Made by a program: the position numbers and the translations under genes. The notes below the pieces were generated by a model. It made no database searches. It saw only the letters and a list, made by a program, of their open reading frames with translations, and was not told where the DNA came from. A stretch of 64,000 bases of DNA from Brasilonema sp. UFV-L1. GTDB lineage: Bacteria > Cyanobacteriota > Cyanobacteriia > Cyanobacteriales > Nostocaceae. This document shows positions 46,396 through 55,873 of the stretch, in pieces; position 1 is the stretch's first letter, and every line of letters begins with the position of its first letter. The stretch is from NCBI RefSeq assembly GCF_012912105.1, contig NZ_QMEA01000001.1, forward strand, positions 124,001 through 188,000, given 5' to 3'.

Positions 46396-46818
46396 TTACT
46401 GTCGAAACACACGTTCAAAAGGCTGGCGACGATAACGACGATAAATATCAAAATCTTTATCAAGAGTTGCAATAGCTGCAATATCTAAACGTTCGGAAAT
46501 CACAACTAGTGATAAATCTGCAAAATCTCCTGGTAAGTCAGCGTATTGGGTGTTGAGTTCAGCAATACGTATAAAATCCTGCGGTAATAACGGCTCACAT
46601 TTATAGATGTCAGTTGCTAAATGTGATAAAAACTCATTTTGCACCCGCCAATTAGGAGCAAGAAAATACATCACCTCAGTCACACATCCAACTGTAGTTA
46701 CTAAATCACTGGTACAACTTACAAAAAATTCACGAACTTGGTTGTGATAGTTATCTGTTGCATTGTAAAAAGCAATCAGTAAAGAGCTATCGACAAGGAT
46801 AATAGGATAATAAGTCAT
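46396..46818 (-). CDS. PIN-domain toxin (VapC-like)
   Basis: 140 residues. The four PIN acidic positions can be placed: Asp in LVDSSLLIAFYNATD, Glu in CVTEVMYFL, Asp in GDFADLSLV, and Asp in ATLDKDFDIYR. A Mg-dependent ribonuclease toxin by family. Its ATG overlaps the antitoxin stop (46815-46818), the normal translational coupling of type II toxin-antitoxin pairs. It is full length, so it could be active, unlike the vapC remnant at 14778. Confidence 0.82.
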   Translation of the reverse strand: MTYYPIILVDSSLLIAFYNATDNYHNQVREFFVSCTSDLVTTVGCVTEVMYFLAPNWRVQNEFLSHLATDIYKCEPLLPQDFIRIAELNTQYADLPGDFADLSLVVISERLDIAAIATLDKDFDIYRRYRRQPFERVFRQ

Positions 46819-47090
46819 GCTTCTTGCTTTTGCTGGCGTTGTTCATACCGTTTCTGGAAATACTCCGCCAGATATTTATAGCGTTCATCCCGGTCAGATA
46901 AATTACTAGGACCATTGAGTAAATGCTGAGGTTCACCTCCCATTCGCTCTAAAACTGTTTTCCGAGGCTGTAACTTTTGCCAATGTTCATGTATCAGTCG
47001 TTTCATCAATTCACTACTTGTGGATTTCTCCTGTGCAAGAATCTCCACTAAATACTTCTCTGTCTCGTCATCCAAGCTTATGTTTATCAT
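46815..47090 (-). CDS. Antitoxin partner of the PIN toxin
   Basis: 91 residues from the ATG at 47090 (MINISLDDETEKYLVEIL), which has an AGGGA ribosome site five bases upstream. The longer frame has no support. An N-terminal ribbon-helix-helix pattern (DDETEKYLVEILAQEKSTSSELMKRLI) is followed by a charged tail (YKYLAEYFQKRYEQRQQKQEA), expected to bind and inhibit the toxin. It overlaps the toxin gene by 4 bp. Confidence 0.72.
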   Translation of the reverse strand: MINISLDDETEKYLVEILAQEKSTSSELMKRLIHEHWQKLQPRKTVLERMGGEPQHLLNGPSNLSDRDERYKYLAEYFQKRYEQRQQKQEA

Positions 47091-47190
47091 AAAAATCCCT
47101 GCCTTTGCTTGAGTATAAAATGAATTGTGCGTTTTCAGATTTTCAGTCACCAGGTTCTTTGACAAGAATTGTATTGTAGGCAATGTTTAC

Positions 47191-49038
47191 CTACAAACTT
47201 CCCTTATATTCTTCTAACAATTGCGGAATGTAATCATATCCATCCACACCAATCACGGGAATGATGTTAGAACGATTTTTATATAATAATTTCCTGAAAG
47301 ATTCTTCTCCTATTTGTCCTTGGATAATTGTGAGTAAACCTGCGGATTTATGCCATTCGTTTGAAGCAATTTGGTTTAATAAATACATTCCCAAACAACC
47401 AGCGTAGATTGCTTTTTCTGAGTCTTGTAGATGATAATAAGCTTCGGCTAAATTCGCTAAATTCAAAGCTTGAAGATACAAATCACCAGAAATTTGTGCG
47501 GCTTGCAAGCCGTCTTCCAAATATTTAATCGCTGTTTGAGGTTGTTCAATCACTAAATAAGCTATACCTAAACTACTCAAACACAAAGCTTTACTTTGAA
47601 CATCGCCCAGTCGTTCTGATAGTGTTAAACCTTGTTGCAAGTAGTTAATTGCTGTCTCATAAACTTCTGGTTCTACTTGTTCCGTCTGTTGAGCTTGCAT
47701 AACTTCACTATAGCCCAAGTTTACCAGAGCATTTGCTTCGCCAGTGCGATCGCCTGTTTGCCGACTCAATATTAATGCCCGTTGACTAAAGTCAATTGCA
47801 TCACCATACATTTTTTGAGCAACGTGAGTACGACTGAGGTGGTTGAGATTGGCAATTTCACAAACGCGATCGCCTGCACTCCGTGCTATTTCCAAAGCTT
47901 GCTGATGAAACTCCACAGAACGCCTATATTGTCCGAATGCTCGTTGAGAAGAGCCTAAAAGTGTCAAAATTCTTGCTTTCTCTTGAGTTCCTTCTACCTG
48001 ACGCAACGGTTCATCCAAATAATTCAGCGCATCTCGTAAGTACTTACCAGAAAAAGAGGCGAAAATTCCCCCGTACAAAGGAAAGTATGAACGCTGTGCA
48101 AAGGTTCGCAGAATTTGCAGCATCACTTGAGAACAACCAGCGCTGTAAATTGACGCTGCACTACCAAAACCATTTGCCAGTTGACTCCAAATCACTGCAA
48201 AAGTTAAGAAAGTCGAAATTGATAGCTTCGATCCTGCTTTGACATTGTAAGGCTGTTGGTCAAACCAGTTGACTAACCCCCGTTGCAAGTACTGTAAAAT
48301 GATTGCTATCTCCACCCAATCACGGAGGCTGATACCGCTATGTAGTTGTGCAAATTCTATTGCAGACTTCTCTAATGCTAAGTAGCGAAACAATGCTTGA
48401 GGAAACTCACTATTCACTTGCTTTGACCAAGTTGCCCAAGGACCACGTTCTCCCGGTACTCCACCAAATCCCAACGACTCCCGGCTTTGCTCGTACATCC
48501 AGCTAACCAAGTGGTCTTGCAGTCGCTGCCAAGCTATTATACCACGATTAATACCATTTGATATATCCTGAAAATCAGAATCAGCTTGGGCAAATTGCTG
48601 TAGAGATTTTGATACTTGCTGAAGTTGTTGCAAATTGAGTGCATTCTTCCGGTTGGGATCGATCGCACGTAGAAATGCAGCAAGACGACTTCCCGCTTCT
48701 GCTAAAGTCACTTCTCTAATTGCAGAGGTAATAGCTTCTGTGGTTTTATTTTGCTGTTGGGCGCGTTGCCATTGACTTTGAATTGTTTTGATTGCCCGCA
48801 GACTCCGGGTTGCTTTCGCTTGCTTGAGTTCGTCTTTTTCGGTGTCTACTTGTTGTTGAATGGAATTGAGGCGATCGCTCAAAGCGAGTTCAAAAACTTC
48901 CCCCGTGTCAGCACTCACACCTTTGAGCAACATTTGATAGACTTGCTCTTGAGAGCTAATCTTGCCCTTGAGGGTGGTTTGGATAATTTCGTCGATCAGG
49001 GCGAGATACTTTTCGCGCAACGGCAGAGAGTCAGACAC
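47191..49038 (-). CDS. TPR-repeat protein
   Basis: 615 residues. The N-terminal half is a helical region of unknown type with a coiled coil (QQVDTEKDELKQAKATRSLR). From about residue 340, tetratricopeptide repeats follow: ARILTLLGSSQRAFGQYRRS, CEIANLNHLSRTHVAQKMYG, GEANALVNLGYSEVMQAQQ and others up to about 570. No signal peptide, so it is cytosolic. Such proteins are scaffolds. It lies next to the PIN pair and diverges from the TPR-CHAT gene, but a functional link is not shown. Confidence 0.75.
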   Translation of the reverse strand: MSDSLPLREKYLALIDEIIQTTLKGKISSQEQVYQMLLKGVSADTGEVFELALSDRLNSIQQQVDTEKDELKQAKATRSLRAIKTIQSQWQRAQQQNKTTEAITSAIREVTLAEAGSRLAAFLRAIDPNRKNALNLQQLQQVSKSLQQFAQADSDFQDISNGINRGIIAWQRLQDHLVSWMYEQSRESLGFGGVPGERGPWATWSKQVNSEFPQALFRYLALEKSAIEFAQLHSGISLRDWVEIAIILQYLQRGLVNWFDQQPYNVKAGSKLSISTFLTFAVIWSQLANGFGSAASIYSAGCSQVMLQILRTFAQRSYFPLYGGIFASFSGKYLRDALNYLDEPLRQVEGTQEKARILTLLGSSQRAFGQYRRSVEFHQQALEIARSAGDRVCEIANLNHLSRTHVAQKMYGDAIDFSQRALILSRQTGDRTGEANALVNLGYSEVMQAQQTEQVEPEVYETAINYLQQGLTLSERLGDVQSKALCLSSLGIAYLVIEQPQTAIKYLEDGLQAAQISGDLYLQALNLANLAEAYYHLQDSEKAIYAGCLGMYLLNQIASNEWHKSAGLLTIIQGQIGEESFRKLLYKNRSNIIPVIGVDGYDYIPQLLEEYKGSL

Positions 49039-49150
49039 TTTAGCAACCAGAATAGGGATATGTCAATTTTAATTGCTGTCTGGGTTATGTTGCAGAAGAA
49101 GCCTTGCCAAGGTTTCAACTAGAACGCTTAGGAATACTCCACGTTGGTTT

Positions 49151-49223
49151 TACCCCACCCCTTACCCCTCCCCTTACTAAGGGGAGGGGAGGTTTTGGCA
49201 ACAGACAAAACCGGGGTGGGGTA
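49151..49223. repeat. GC-rich palindromic intergenic repeat
   Basis: TACCCCACCCC ... GGGGTGGGGTA ends enclose an inner CCCCTCCCC/GGGGAGGGG stem. Same type as 16202-16263. Confidence 0.75.
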
Positions 49224-49261
49224 AGCGCGAGAATCGTGGGCAAATCCCATTTAATTTATTC

Positions 49262-49432
49262 AGGACTTACGCAAAATTATGAAAAAACGAACCGCATAGA
49301 CGCGCAGCGGTGAGACAGCGCTGCAGGAGGGTTTCCCTCCGTAGGCGACTGCGAACCCGAAGGGCTTCCCGCAGGGTAGGACGCAAAGGACACAAAGGAA
49401 TAAGAGTTTTAGAGAGTTCTTGCGTAAGTCCT
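49262..49432. mobile_element. MITE-like element with 13 bp terminal inverted repeats
   Basis: AGGACTTACGCAA at 49262-49274 and its perfect inverse TTGCGTAAGTCCT at 49420-49432 bound a 171 bp non-coding element. The interior carries the CGCAAAGGACACAAAGGA words found in many cyanobacterial repeats. No transposase. It was probably mobilised in trans by a related insertion sequence. Confidence 0.75.
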
Positions 49433-49753
49433 ATTATTTACCCAAGTGAAAATCAACTTGTTGGATTCCGCTTTCGCTACATATAACCAAAAATTAACTT
49501 GACATTAAGCTGTTTTACCTCCATTTCTAGAAATCCAGAATATGTTAAATAAACAACACCACAAAGAGTAATTCTGAAGATTTTCAGTAATTTTGTTTCT
49601 AAAACAGAAACCATATTGGCTTGCGTAACTGAACGTTATACAATCAACATTACATTCTCCAGAGAATTTATCAAACAATTAAATAAACAACTGATATCAG
49701 GATTCGCGCTTGCAAGAAGATCGCTGTCATTGATAAATTATTTCGGCTGAAAC

Positions 49754-52700
49754 ATGAACAGAAGTAAAAAACTTTGGTGTATTTTTGGCTGCTCATTTTT
49801 TAAGTTTTATCGCTACAGTTTAACATTGTTACTGACTGCAGTCTTGTTATCTGACTCAGTAGTAGCAATACCGAGAAATGCAAAATTGCAGATAGCACAG
49901 CAGGCAAATACAAATCCAGAAGATACCTTCACCCCAGAGCAAAAAAAACTGGCAGAGGAAGGACTTAAACTATTTGATGAAGGGCATAAACTGCGTGATC
50001 AGGGGACTCTAGAATCAAAGCAACAAGCAATTCAGAAATATGAAGCAGCATTAAAATTCGCGCGACAATTACCCGATAAAAGATTGGAAGTGGTCGTGCT
50101 ACAGAATATTGGTAGTGTCTACTTGAATTTGGGCGAACACAACAAAGCGTTGGAATATTTAAAACCAGCACTATCTATTAGTCGTGAACAGAAGTTGACA
50201 TCTCTAGAAGCTGATACCCTCTGGCATCTGGGTGTAACATACTGGGTAATGGATGATAGCCAAAAAGCTTTGGAAAGTTTCAACCTTGCGCTTTCCATGT
50301 ATCGCTCTCAAAAACGATCCAAGGATGAGGCTGATACTTTGAGGTATATCGCTAAAATCTATGGGGAACAGTTTGATAAGCACCAAGAAGCAATTCAAGC
50401 ATACAAACAAGCTTTAGCTCTTGAACAAAATGATCCTCCAAGCCAAGCCAGTACTTATTGGTATATGGGTACAACATATTGGAACTGGGGTGAGAATAAG
50501 AATGCTCTTGACTCCTATGATAAGGCTCTAGAAATCTACCGCCGAATTAACGATGTCTCTGGACAGATTACAGTTCTTGAGTCTAGGAAGAGTGTTTACG
50601 CTATATTAGGTGAGAATCAGAAAGCGCTGGAACAGCTACAGCAAGCGCAGAGACTATTACAACAAATTCCTCAAGATCGACGATCTCAAGCAAGTATTTT
50701 GATGAATTTTGCATCTACTTACCGATCATTGGGCGAATATCAGAAAGCGCTTGACTACTTCCAACAAGCGCGCTCGCTGTTTAAAAAAGTAGGACTTCGT
50801 AACAGAGAAATCTCGGCTCTGAAGCATATATCTAGTTTCTACCAGGTGTTCATTGGGGAGTATGGGAAAGCACTGGATGCCTTAGAGGAAGCGCTTACCG
50901 TTGCCCGTGCTATTAACAACCGTGTAGAAGAAGCTGAAATACTCAACAAGCAAGCAGATGTCTTAGCATCACAAGGTGAGTATCAGAAAGCACTGGATAC
51001 CTTCAATCAAGCACTCACTATTCAGCGTCAGCTAAAAATACGCGGTGGACAAGCTTACACTCTCGAAAATATGGCGAAGCTCTACAAGTCATTAGGCGAT
51101 TATCAGCAGAGTATTAACACTTGTCAACAGGCGCTGGATTTATATCGGCAATTAGGCGATCGCAAAAGCGAAGTTTGGAGTCTGAACTCCATTGGTGATG
51201 CTCATTATGAAATGAAAGATTATCCTCAGGCTATAGAATATTACAACAAAGCGCTGTCTCTGAGTCAACAGATCGGAAGTCTATTTCTACAATCAATTCA
51301 ATTCGCTGCCTTGGGAAGGGCTTACCTGTCATTAAAAGAGTATGACAAAGCGCTAAATAATGCCAGCAAGTATCTTTCTATGGTGCGTCAACAGAAGAAC
51401 AAACCGTTAGAAAGTTCTGCCTTAGGTTTACAAGGGAGAATATACCAGGAAAAGGGAGATTATCAACAAGCGCTGTCCATATCCCAGCAGGCAAAATCTT
51501 TGATCCAACAATTAGGAAATAAGTATACAGAAGCTGCTGTCCTCAGAAATATCGGTAAAACATACAACTCCTTAAAACAATATCAAACAGCGATTGATAA
51601 CCACAATCAAGAACTCGCCATCAGAAAAACTCTAGGTAACAAAGCAGAAGAAGCAGCAACACTTTACCAAATTGCTGTGAATGAACGCGATAGAGGTAAT
51701 TTACCAGCAGCTCTGACCAACATTAAACAAACAACTGAAATTATCGAAGGGATACGCACCAAAGTCACGAGTCAAGACTTGCGTAGTTCCTACTTTGCCA
51801 CAGTCCAGGATTATTACCAATTCTACATTGACCTGTTGATGCGGTTGCACAAGCAAAACCCATCAAAAGGATACGATGCAGAAGCACTGCACATCAGCGA
51901 ACGCTCTCGCGCTAGGGGTTTGATAGAACTGTTAACTGAAGCTCATGCTAATATCCGCAAAGGCGCTGATCCAAAACTTTTGGCAGAAGAACGTCGCTTA
52001 CAGTTTCTTTTGGAAGCGCGAGAGAAACGGTTACTATCACTATCTGATACCAAAGCAAATGAACGCCAAGCCGCAGCCCTGAAAACAGAAATTGAAAATC
52101 TCCTCAGCCAATACCGCGAATTAGAAACAAAAATCCGCACCACCAGCCCGAAATACGGGAAAATTAAGTACCCCACACCCGAAGACATACTAAAATTACC
52201 GCAAATTCAGCAACAGCTAGATAAAGACACGCTGCTATTGCAATATTCCCTCGGTGAAGAACGCAGCTACCTTTGGGCGGTGACTCCTAATTCCATGCAA
52301 AGCTACGAACTCCCAGGACGCAAAGAAGTAGAGCAAAAAGTAGAGGAGTTACGCAAACTCTTAAGTGACTCTGGGATGAATAAAGTTGCCCCAGAACAAA
52401 CAGCAAAAGCCGCCGATCAACTTAGTCAACTCATCCTTGCTCCTGTTGCAAAAGATTTGGGTCAAAAACGCTTGCTAATTGTCGCTGATGGTGTATTGCA
52501 ATACATTCCTTTCACTGTGCTGACAGTGCCAAAATCATCTGTTAGCGCAGAAAATTATCAACCATTGCTACTCAACCACGAAATAGTTAGCTTACCTTCC
52601 GCTACAACCATTGACATTCTCCGCCAAGAACTCAAAGGACGCCAAAAAGCACCAAAGACCCTAGCCATTCTTGCTGATCCAGTGTTTAGCACCAAAGATG

Positions 52701-53422
52701 AACGTTTTACAGGAGTTACCCAAAACCGTTCTCTCAAAAACAATGACCAGCGATCTGGGGCATCCCAGAATACATCTTCCGCGCTTGACCTAGACAAGTC
52801 TGCCTTAACGCGGGCAACTAGAGACATAGACATGGGCAATATTGGGCGACTTCAAGGAACGCGGAAAGAGGCTGAGGAAATTATGAAACTAGTAGCCCAG
52901 TCAGACAGATTAAATGCTTTTGATTTCGATGCTAACTATACCTGGGCAACTAATCCCCAACTCAGCCAATACCGCTACCTGCTTTTTGCAACCCACGGCA
53001 TACTCAACGAGAAAAACCCAGAATTATCAGGAATAGTGCTATCCCAGATAGATAAAAACGGCAACCGACAACAAAAAGGCTTTTTGCAACTGCCTGATTT
53101 ATTCAATCTCAACTACCCAGCAGAATTATTGGTACTGAGTGCCTGTCAAACTGGACTGGGCAAGGAAGTCAAAGGGGAAGGATTGGTGGGCTTGACAAGA
53201 GGGTTGATGTATGCTGGTGCAGCACGAGTTGTGGTGTCTTTGTGGAAGGTTGATGATGAAGCAACATCAAAGTTAATGAGCGAATTCTACAAAGAAATAT
53301 TGCAAAAGGGCAAAACTCCAGCAGCAGCAATGAGAGCAGCACAGCTAGAAATGTGGCAGCAGCAGGAATGGCGTAACCCTTATTCTTGGGCGGCTTTTAC
53401 CTTGCAAGGAGAATGGCGCTAA
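49754..53422 (+). CDS. TPR-CHAT caspase-like protein
   Basis: 1222 residues. An N-terminal hydrophobic segment (about 19-38) suggests a signal peptide or membrane anchor. About a dozen TPR units run from about residue 80 to 650 (for example ALEYLKPALSISREQKLTSL and ALDYFQQARSLFKKVGL). A charged linker coiled coil (about 750-800) follows, then a C-terminal CHAT peptidase domain (about 830-1222). The caspase-type dyad is intact: His1081 in FATHGIL and Cys1131 in LSACQTGLG. The ending PYSWAAFTLQGEW is typical of CHAT. A protease responding to proteins bound by the TPRs is likely. A secreted trypsin-like protease gene follows after 48 bp. Confidence 0.9.
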   Translation: MNRSKKLWCIFGCSFFKFYRYSLTLLLTAVLLSDSVVAIPRNAKLQIAQQANTNPEDTFTPEQKKLAEEGLKLFDEGHKLRDQGTLESKQQAIQKYEAALKFARQLPDKRLEVVVLQNIGSVYLNLGEHNKALEYLKPALSISREQKLTSLEADTLWHLGVTYWVMDDSQKALESFNLALSMYRSQKRSKDEADTLRYIAKIYGEQFDKHQEAIQAYKQALALEQNDPPSQASTYWYMGTTYWNWGENKNALDSYDKALEIYRRINDVSGQITVLESRKSVYAILGENQKALEQLQQAQRLLQQIPQDRRSQASILMNFASTYRSLGEYQKALDYFQQARSLFKKVGLRNREISALKHISSFYQVFIGEYGKALDALEEALTVARAINNRVEEAEILNKQADVLASQGEYQKALDTFNQALTIQRQLKIRGGQAYTLENMAKLYKSLGDYQQSINTCQQALDLYRQLGDRKSEVWSLNSIGDAHYEMKDYPQAIEYYNKALSLSQQIGSLFLQSIQFAALGRAYLSLKEYDKALNNASKYLSMVRQQKNKPLESSALGLQGRIYQEKGDYQQALSISQQAKSLIQQLGNKYTEAAVLRNIGKTYNSLKQYQTAIDNHNQELAIRKTLGNKAEEAATLYQIAVNERDRGNLPAALTNIKQTTEIIEGIRTKVTSQDLRSSYFATVQDYYQFYIDLLMRLHKQNPSKGYDAEALHISERSRARGLIELLTEAHANIRKGADPKLLAEERRLQFLLEAREKRLLSLSDTKANERQAAALKTEIENLLSQYRELETKIRTTSPKYGKIKYPTPEDILKLPQIQQQLDKDTLLLQYSLGEERSYLWAVTPNSMQSYELPGRKEVEQKVEELRKLLSDSGMNKVAPEQTAKAADQLSQLILAPVAKDLGQKRLLIVADGVLQYIPFTVLTVPKSSVSAENYQPLLLNHEIVSLPSATTIDILRQELKGRQKAPKTLAILADPVFSTKDERFTGVTQNRSLKNNDQRSGASQNTSSALDLDKSALTRATRDIDMGNIGRLQGTRKEAEEIMKLVAQSDRLNAFDFDANYTWATNPQLSQYRYLLFATHGILNEKNPELSGIVLSQIDKNGNRQQKGFLQLPDLFNLNYPAELLVLSACQTGLGKEVKGEGLVGLTRGLMYAGAARVVVSLWKVDDEATSKLMSEFYKEILQKGKTPAAAMRAAQLEMWQQQEWRNPYSWAAFTLQGEWR

Positions 53423-53423
53423 C

Positions 53424-53450
53424 AATTCAAAATTCAAAATTCAAAATTTT
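53424..53450. repeat. Heptamer repeat within the CHAT-protease spacer
   Basis: Three AATTCAA-type units occupy the short gap between the two protease genes. Despite the repeat, the spacing (48 bp) still allows cotranscription. Confidence 0.75.
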
Positions 53451-53470
53451 GGAGTTAGGAGAAACTACAA

Positions 53471-54403
53471 ATGAAACAGCAATTTATTCTTGCTTTTTTC
53501 GCAGGTGTTCTGGGTACGATGGTGTTGGGTACTTGGGCAATGGTATCTGTGCAAGCACAGTCTAAGCCAGTACCGCCGAAGTTTACTACAGTCACAAATC
53601 TTGCAGAATTTAATGTAGTCATTGACAAAAAACCCGTCTCGGCAAGTGATGTCAAAGAAATTGGTGAACCACCCGGAAGACGCGATATTATTGGCGCAGA
53701 TGACCGTATCCCAATGACTAATAGAAAAAAACCTTGGTCAGCGATTGGTAAAATTGAAGGGATAGATGCTGACGGTAAAGGCTACAGTTGCACGGGTACG
53801 CTGATAGCTGATGATTTGGTGTTGACTAATTCTCACTGCGTAGTTAATCCTGATACTGGTAAACTTAGTCGGGCGATCGCTTTTCTACCGAATTTAATTA
53901 ACGGTCAAGTACGCGATAAAAATGATATCGCCTACGCAACCACTGCTAAGCCTGGAACAGACTTCAAAACTGGGACATTGGCAGATTATGTAGACGATTG
54001 GGCTATTCTCAAACTTGACAGACCTCTTGGGAAGAAATACGGTATTATCCCTTTGAAATCTCTACCATCCTTCGACCTTGTAGGGGATACTAAAAAATTT
54101 GCCCTAGTTGGTTATTCTGCTGATTTTCCTAACCCCAAGAAAAAACAATACCAAGAATTTACAGCTGGAGAAAGGATGACTGCTGGCGTTCACTTGGGAT
54201 GCAGCATTCTCCGGCAAAAAGATAACTTACTGTACCACAACTGCGATACTAAAGGTGGAGCTTCTGGTGGTGCAATTATCGGCAATATTAACGGTAATTA
54301 TTATGTCCTTGCTTTGCATTCTGGGTGGAACAAAGTTAACGGATTGACATTAAACCGTGCAGTTGAAATATCTCGTATACAACCAGCTTTGCGAGGAAAT
54401 TAG
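53471..54403 (+). CDS. Secreted trypsin-like serine protease
   Basis: 310 residues with a signal peptide (residues 1-30, ending SVQAQ). The chymotrypsin-fold triad is complete: His122 in LTNSHCVV, Asp176 in DDWAILKL and Ser265 in KGGASGGAI. The serine motif with GASGG instead of GDSGG is that of glutamyl-endopeptidase/V8-like bacterial members. Two cysteines (107 and 123) may form a disulfide, with another pair further on (Cys244, Cys258). It acts outside the cytoplasm. It follows the TPR-CHAT gene and is probably in the same transcript. Confidence 0.88.
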   Translation: MKQQFILAFFAGVLGTMVLGTWAMVSVQAQSKPVPPKFTTVTNLAEFNVVIDKKPVSASDVKEIGEPPGRRDIIGADDRIPMTNRKKPWSAIGKIEGIDADGKGYSCTGTLIADDLVLTNSHCVVNPDTGKLSRAIAFLPNLINGQVRDKNDIAYATTAKPGTDFKTGTLADYVDDWAILKLDRPLGKKYGIIPLKSLPSFDLVGDTKKFALVGYSADFPNPKKKQYQEFTAGERMTAGVHLGCSILRQKDNLLYHNCDTKGGASGGAIIGNINGNYYVLALHSGWNKVNGLTLNRAVEISRIQPALRGN

Positions 54404-54430
54404 AGAGGAAGAATGAGGGGATGAAGTTGA

Positions 54431-54600
54431 AAGGAGTGCGATGGTGGGGAGCGATCGCGCCTTACAGCGTTTTTCTGTAAGGTGGGCATTGCTTCTACTA
54501 TCTCAAATGTCTATCACACAAGCTTTTCTGAGCAATGCCCACCCTACGATTTGTGGTCTATTGATATGAAAACCGCTGTAAAAGGCGTATCGCACTTCTT
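54431..54600. mobile_element. MITE-like palindromic element
   Basis: Imperfect terminal inverted repeats (AAGGAGTGCGAT at 54431-54442 and ATCGCACTTCTT at 54589-54600, extended by CGCCTTACAGCG/CGCTGTAAAAGGCG). A perfect inner 15 bp pair TAAGGTGGGCATTGC/GCAATGCCCACCCTA (54478-54492 and 54532-54546) differs only at the outer base. It fills most of the gap after the protease gene. It is non-coding. Confidence 0.7.
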
Positions 54601-54718
54601 TTGACTCTTAATGCAGTCGTGCAAGGGCACTGTTTGTGTCTTAAATTATACTTATTTTCTTCAGAAATATCTGAAATGATATGATGAGTAAACAGGTTCA
54701 ACCCAAAAAGCAATTGCA

Positions 54719-55021
54719 ATGACCGATGAAGAACTCAAGCAACTGATTGAGAGTAACGCCAGAACAGCCCAAGCAATGCTAGATACAATGGCTGAAGCAC
54801 GACAAGAACGGGAAGAACTCCGAGAAGGTATACAAGAACTCCGAGTTGGGATGCTACAACTTCAGAATGTTGTGGAAAGATTGGCAAATATACAAGAGGG
54901 AGTGGCAAACTTGCTAGCTTCTCTTGATGATGACCGTCCTACTATTCTTAGGAAATTAACAGCTATCGAAAATAAAGTTGATAGACTATTACACAAAGAG
55001 CAAGAAAATATTGGTGAATAA
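54719..55021 (+). CDS. Small coiled-coil protein
   Basis: 100 residues, almost entirely helical and charged: MTDEELKQLIESNARTAQAM, then a heptad-rich stretch with repeated REELREGIQELRVGM words, and LDDDRPTILRKLTAIENKVD near the end. Such short coiled-coil proteins are common in cyanobacteria and often encoded near Uma2 or toxin-antitoxin genes. Function unknown. It is convergent with the operon at 55060-56157. Confidence 0.6.
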   Translation: MTDEELKQLIESNARTAQAMLDTMAEARQEREELREGIQELRVGMLQLQNVVERLANIQEGVANLLASLDDDRPTILRKLTAIENKVDRLLHKEQENIGE

Positions 55022-55059
55022 GTTTTGTAATATCAGTTGAGTCATATAACCGTAACTAT

Positions 55060-55272
55060 TTAGCCACCATTATCAGCTGACTTCATCGCTTGCATCAAAG
55101 CTTCGCCAGTACCGAAACTGTTGTAGGGAGTTGGCAAGTCATAGGTTTTGAATGGTTCTAAAGGTGAAATATCTTCATCGCTATCCAGTTCTTCCGCTAA
55201 AATGCGGATCAGCTTGAGTTTATCAGGTGCAGAAAGCTGTCGAATGGGAGGAAGCAACTGTGTAAGTGTCAT
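55060..55272 (-). CDS. Small hypothetical protein, antitoxin-like
   Basis: 70 residues: MTLTQLLPPIRQLSAPDKLK, then ILAEELDSDED and a TYDLPTPYNSFG block near the end. Proteins of this pattern are common in cyanobacteria and often sit beside PIN or other toxin genes, so an antitoxin-like role is possible. Here it follows the GNAT toxin gene by 28 bp on the same strand, giving a three-gene operon rather than the usual two. Confidence 0.6.
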   Translation of the reverse strand: MTLTQLLPPIRQLSAPDKLKLIRILAEELDSDEDISPLEPFKTYDLPTPYNSFGTGEALMQAMKSADNGG

Positions 55273-55300
55273 CTTTTAAGCCTCATCCTCTCTAAATCTA

Positions 55301-55873
55301 TCAACTTAGCAGTTGTTCCTGAATTTCAGAGGGAGCTGCTGTCTCAACAATCCCAAAAGCCGCTTTCACATCACCAATAGTCACCATCAGCGTCATTGGT
55401 GCGACTGGTGAAGCAATAAAACCACATTTCTGGTAAAATTGACCTGCTTTCTCTGAAATAGCGTGGACGAGAATAGCCCTAATTCCAGCAATTGAAGCTG
55501 CTTGTAAAGTGCGTAATACAGCATCGCGTACTAATCCACGTCCAATTCCTTTCCCTTGCCAGTTCTGATCCACCGCCAGCCGCCCAATCACCATGACAGG
55601 AATCGCATCGGGCATATTGCGGCTCACTCGCCCTGGCGCACTAGTGTTTAAGACGCTACCGTTTGCAAGACAGTAATATGCAATAATCTTTTGCTCCATA
55701 GTCACCACATAAGTTCGGGAAGCACCGGTGTCTTCATTCTTGAGCGCCCGTTTTCTCAACCAATCGTCCAGTTCTGGATTACCAGAATCAAAATCTTCCA
55801 ATAGATATTCTGGCTTTATGGGTTGAGGAGGCTGCAAGATTTTGTTTTGCTCGTTGCTCACCTTCAATCCCAC
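55301..55873 (-). CDS. GNAT acetyltransferase toxin, TacT/AtaT type
   Basis: 190 residues, GNAT fold. The acetyl-CoA loop is QNWQGKGIGRGLVRDAV, with IGRLAVD before it and YQKCGF near the end, in the position of the catalytic Tyr segment. The order matches toxins that acetylate the amino group of aminoacyl-tRNA. The GTG start at 55873 overlaps the antitoxin stop by 10 bp. An in-frame GTG four codons later is an alternative. The DUF1778 partner upstream makes the toxin call firm. Confidence 0.85.
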   Translation of the reverse strand: MGLKVSNEQNKILQPPQPIKPEYLLEDFDSGNPELDDWLRKRALKNEDTGASRTYVVTMEQKIIAYYCLANGSVLNTSAPGRVSRNMPDAIPVMVIGRLAVDQNWQGKGIGRGLVRDAVLRTLQAASIAGIRAILVHAISEKAGQFYQKCGFIASPVAPMTLMVTIGDVKAAFGIVETAAPSEIQEQLLS

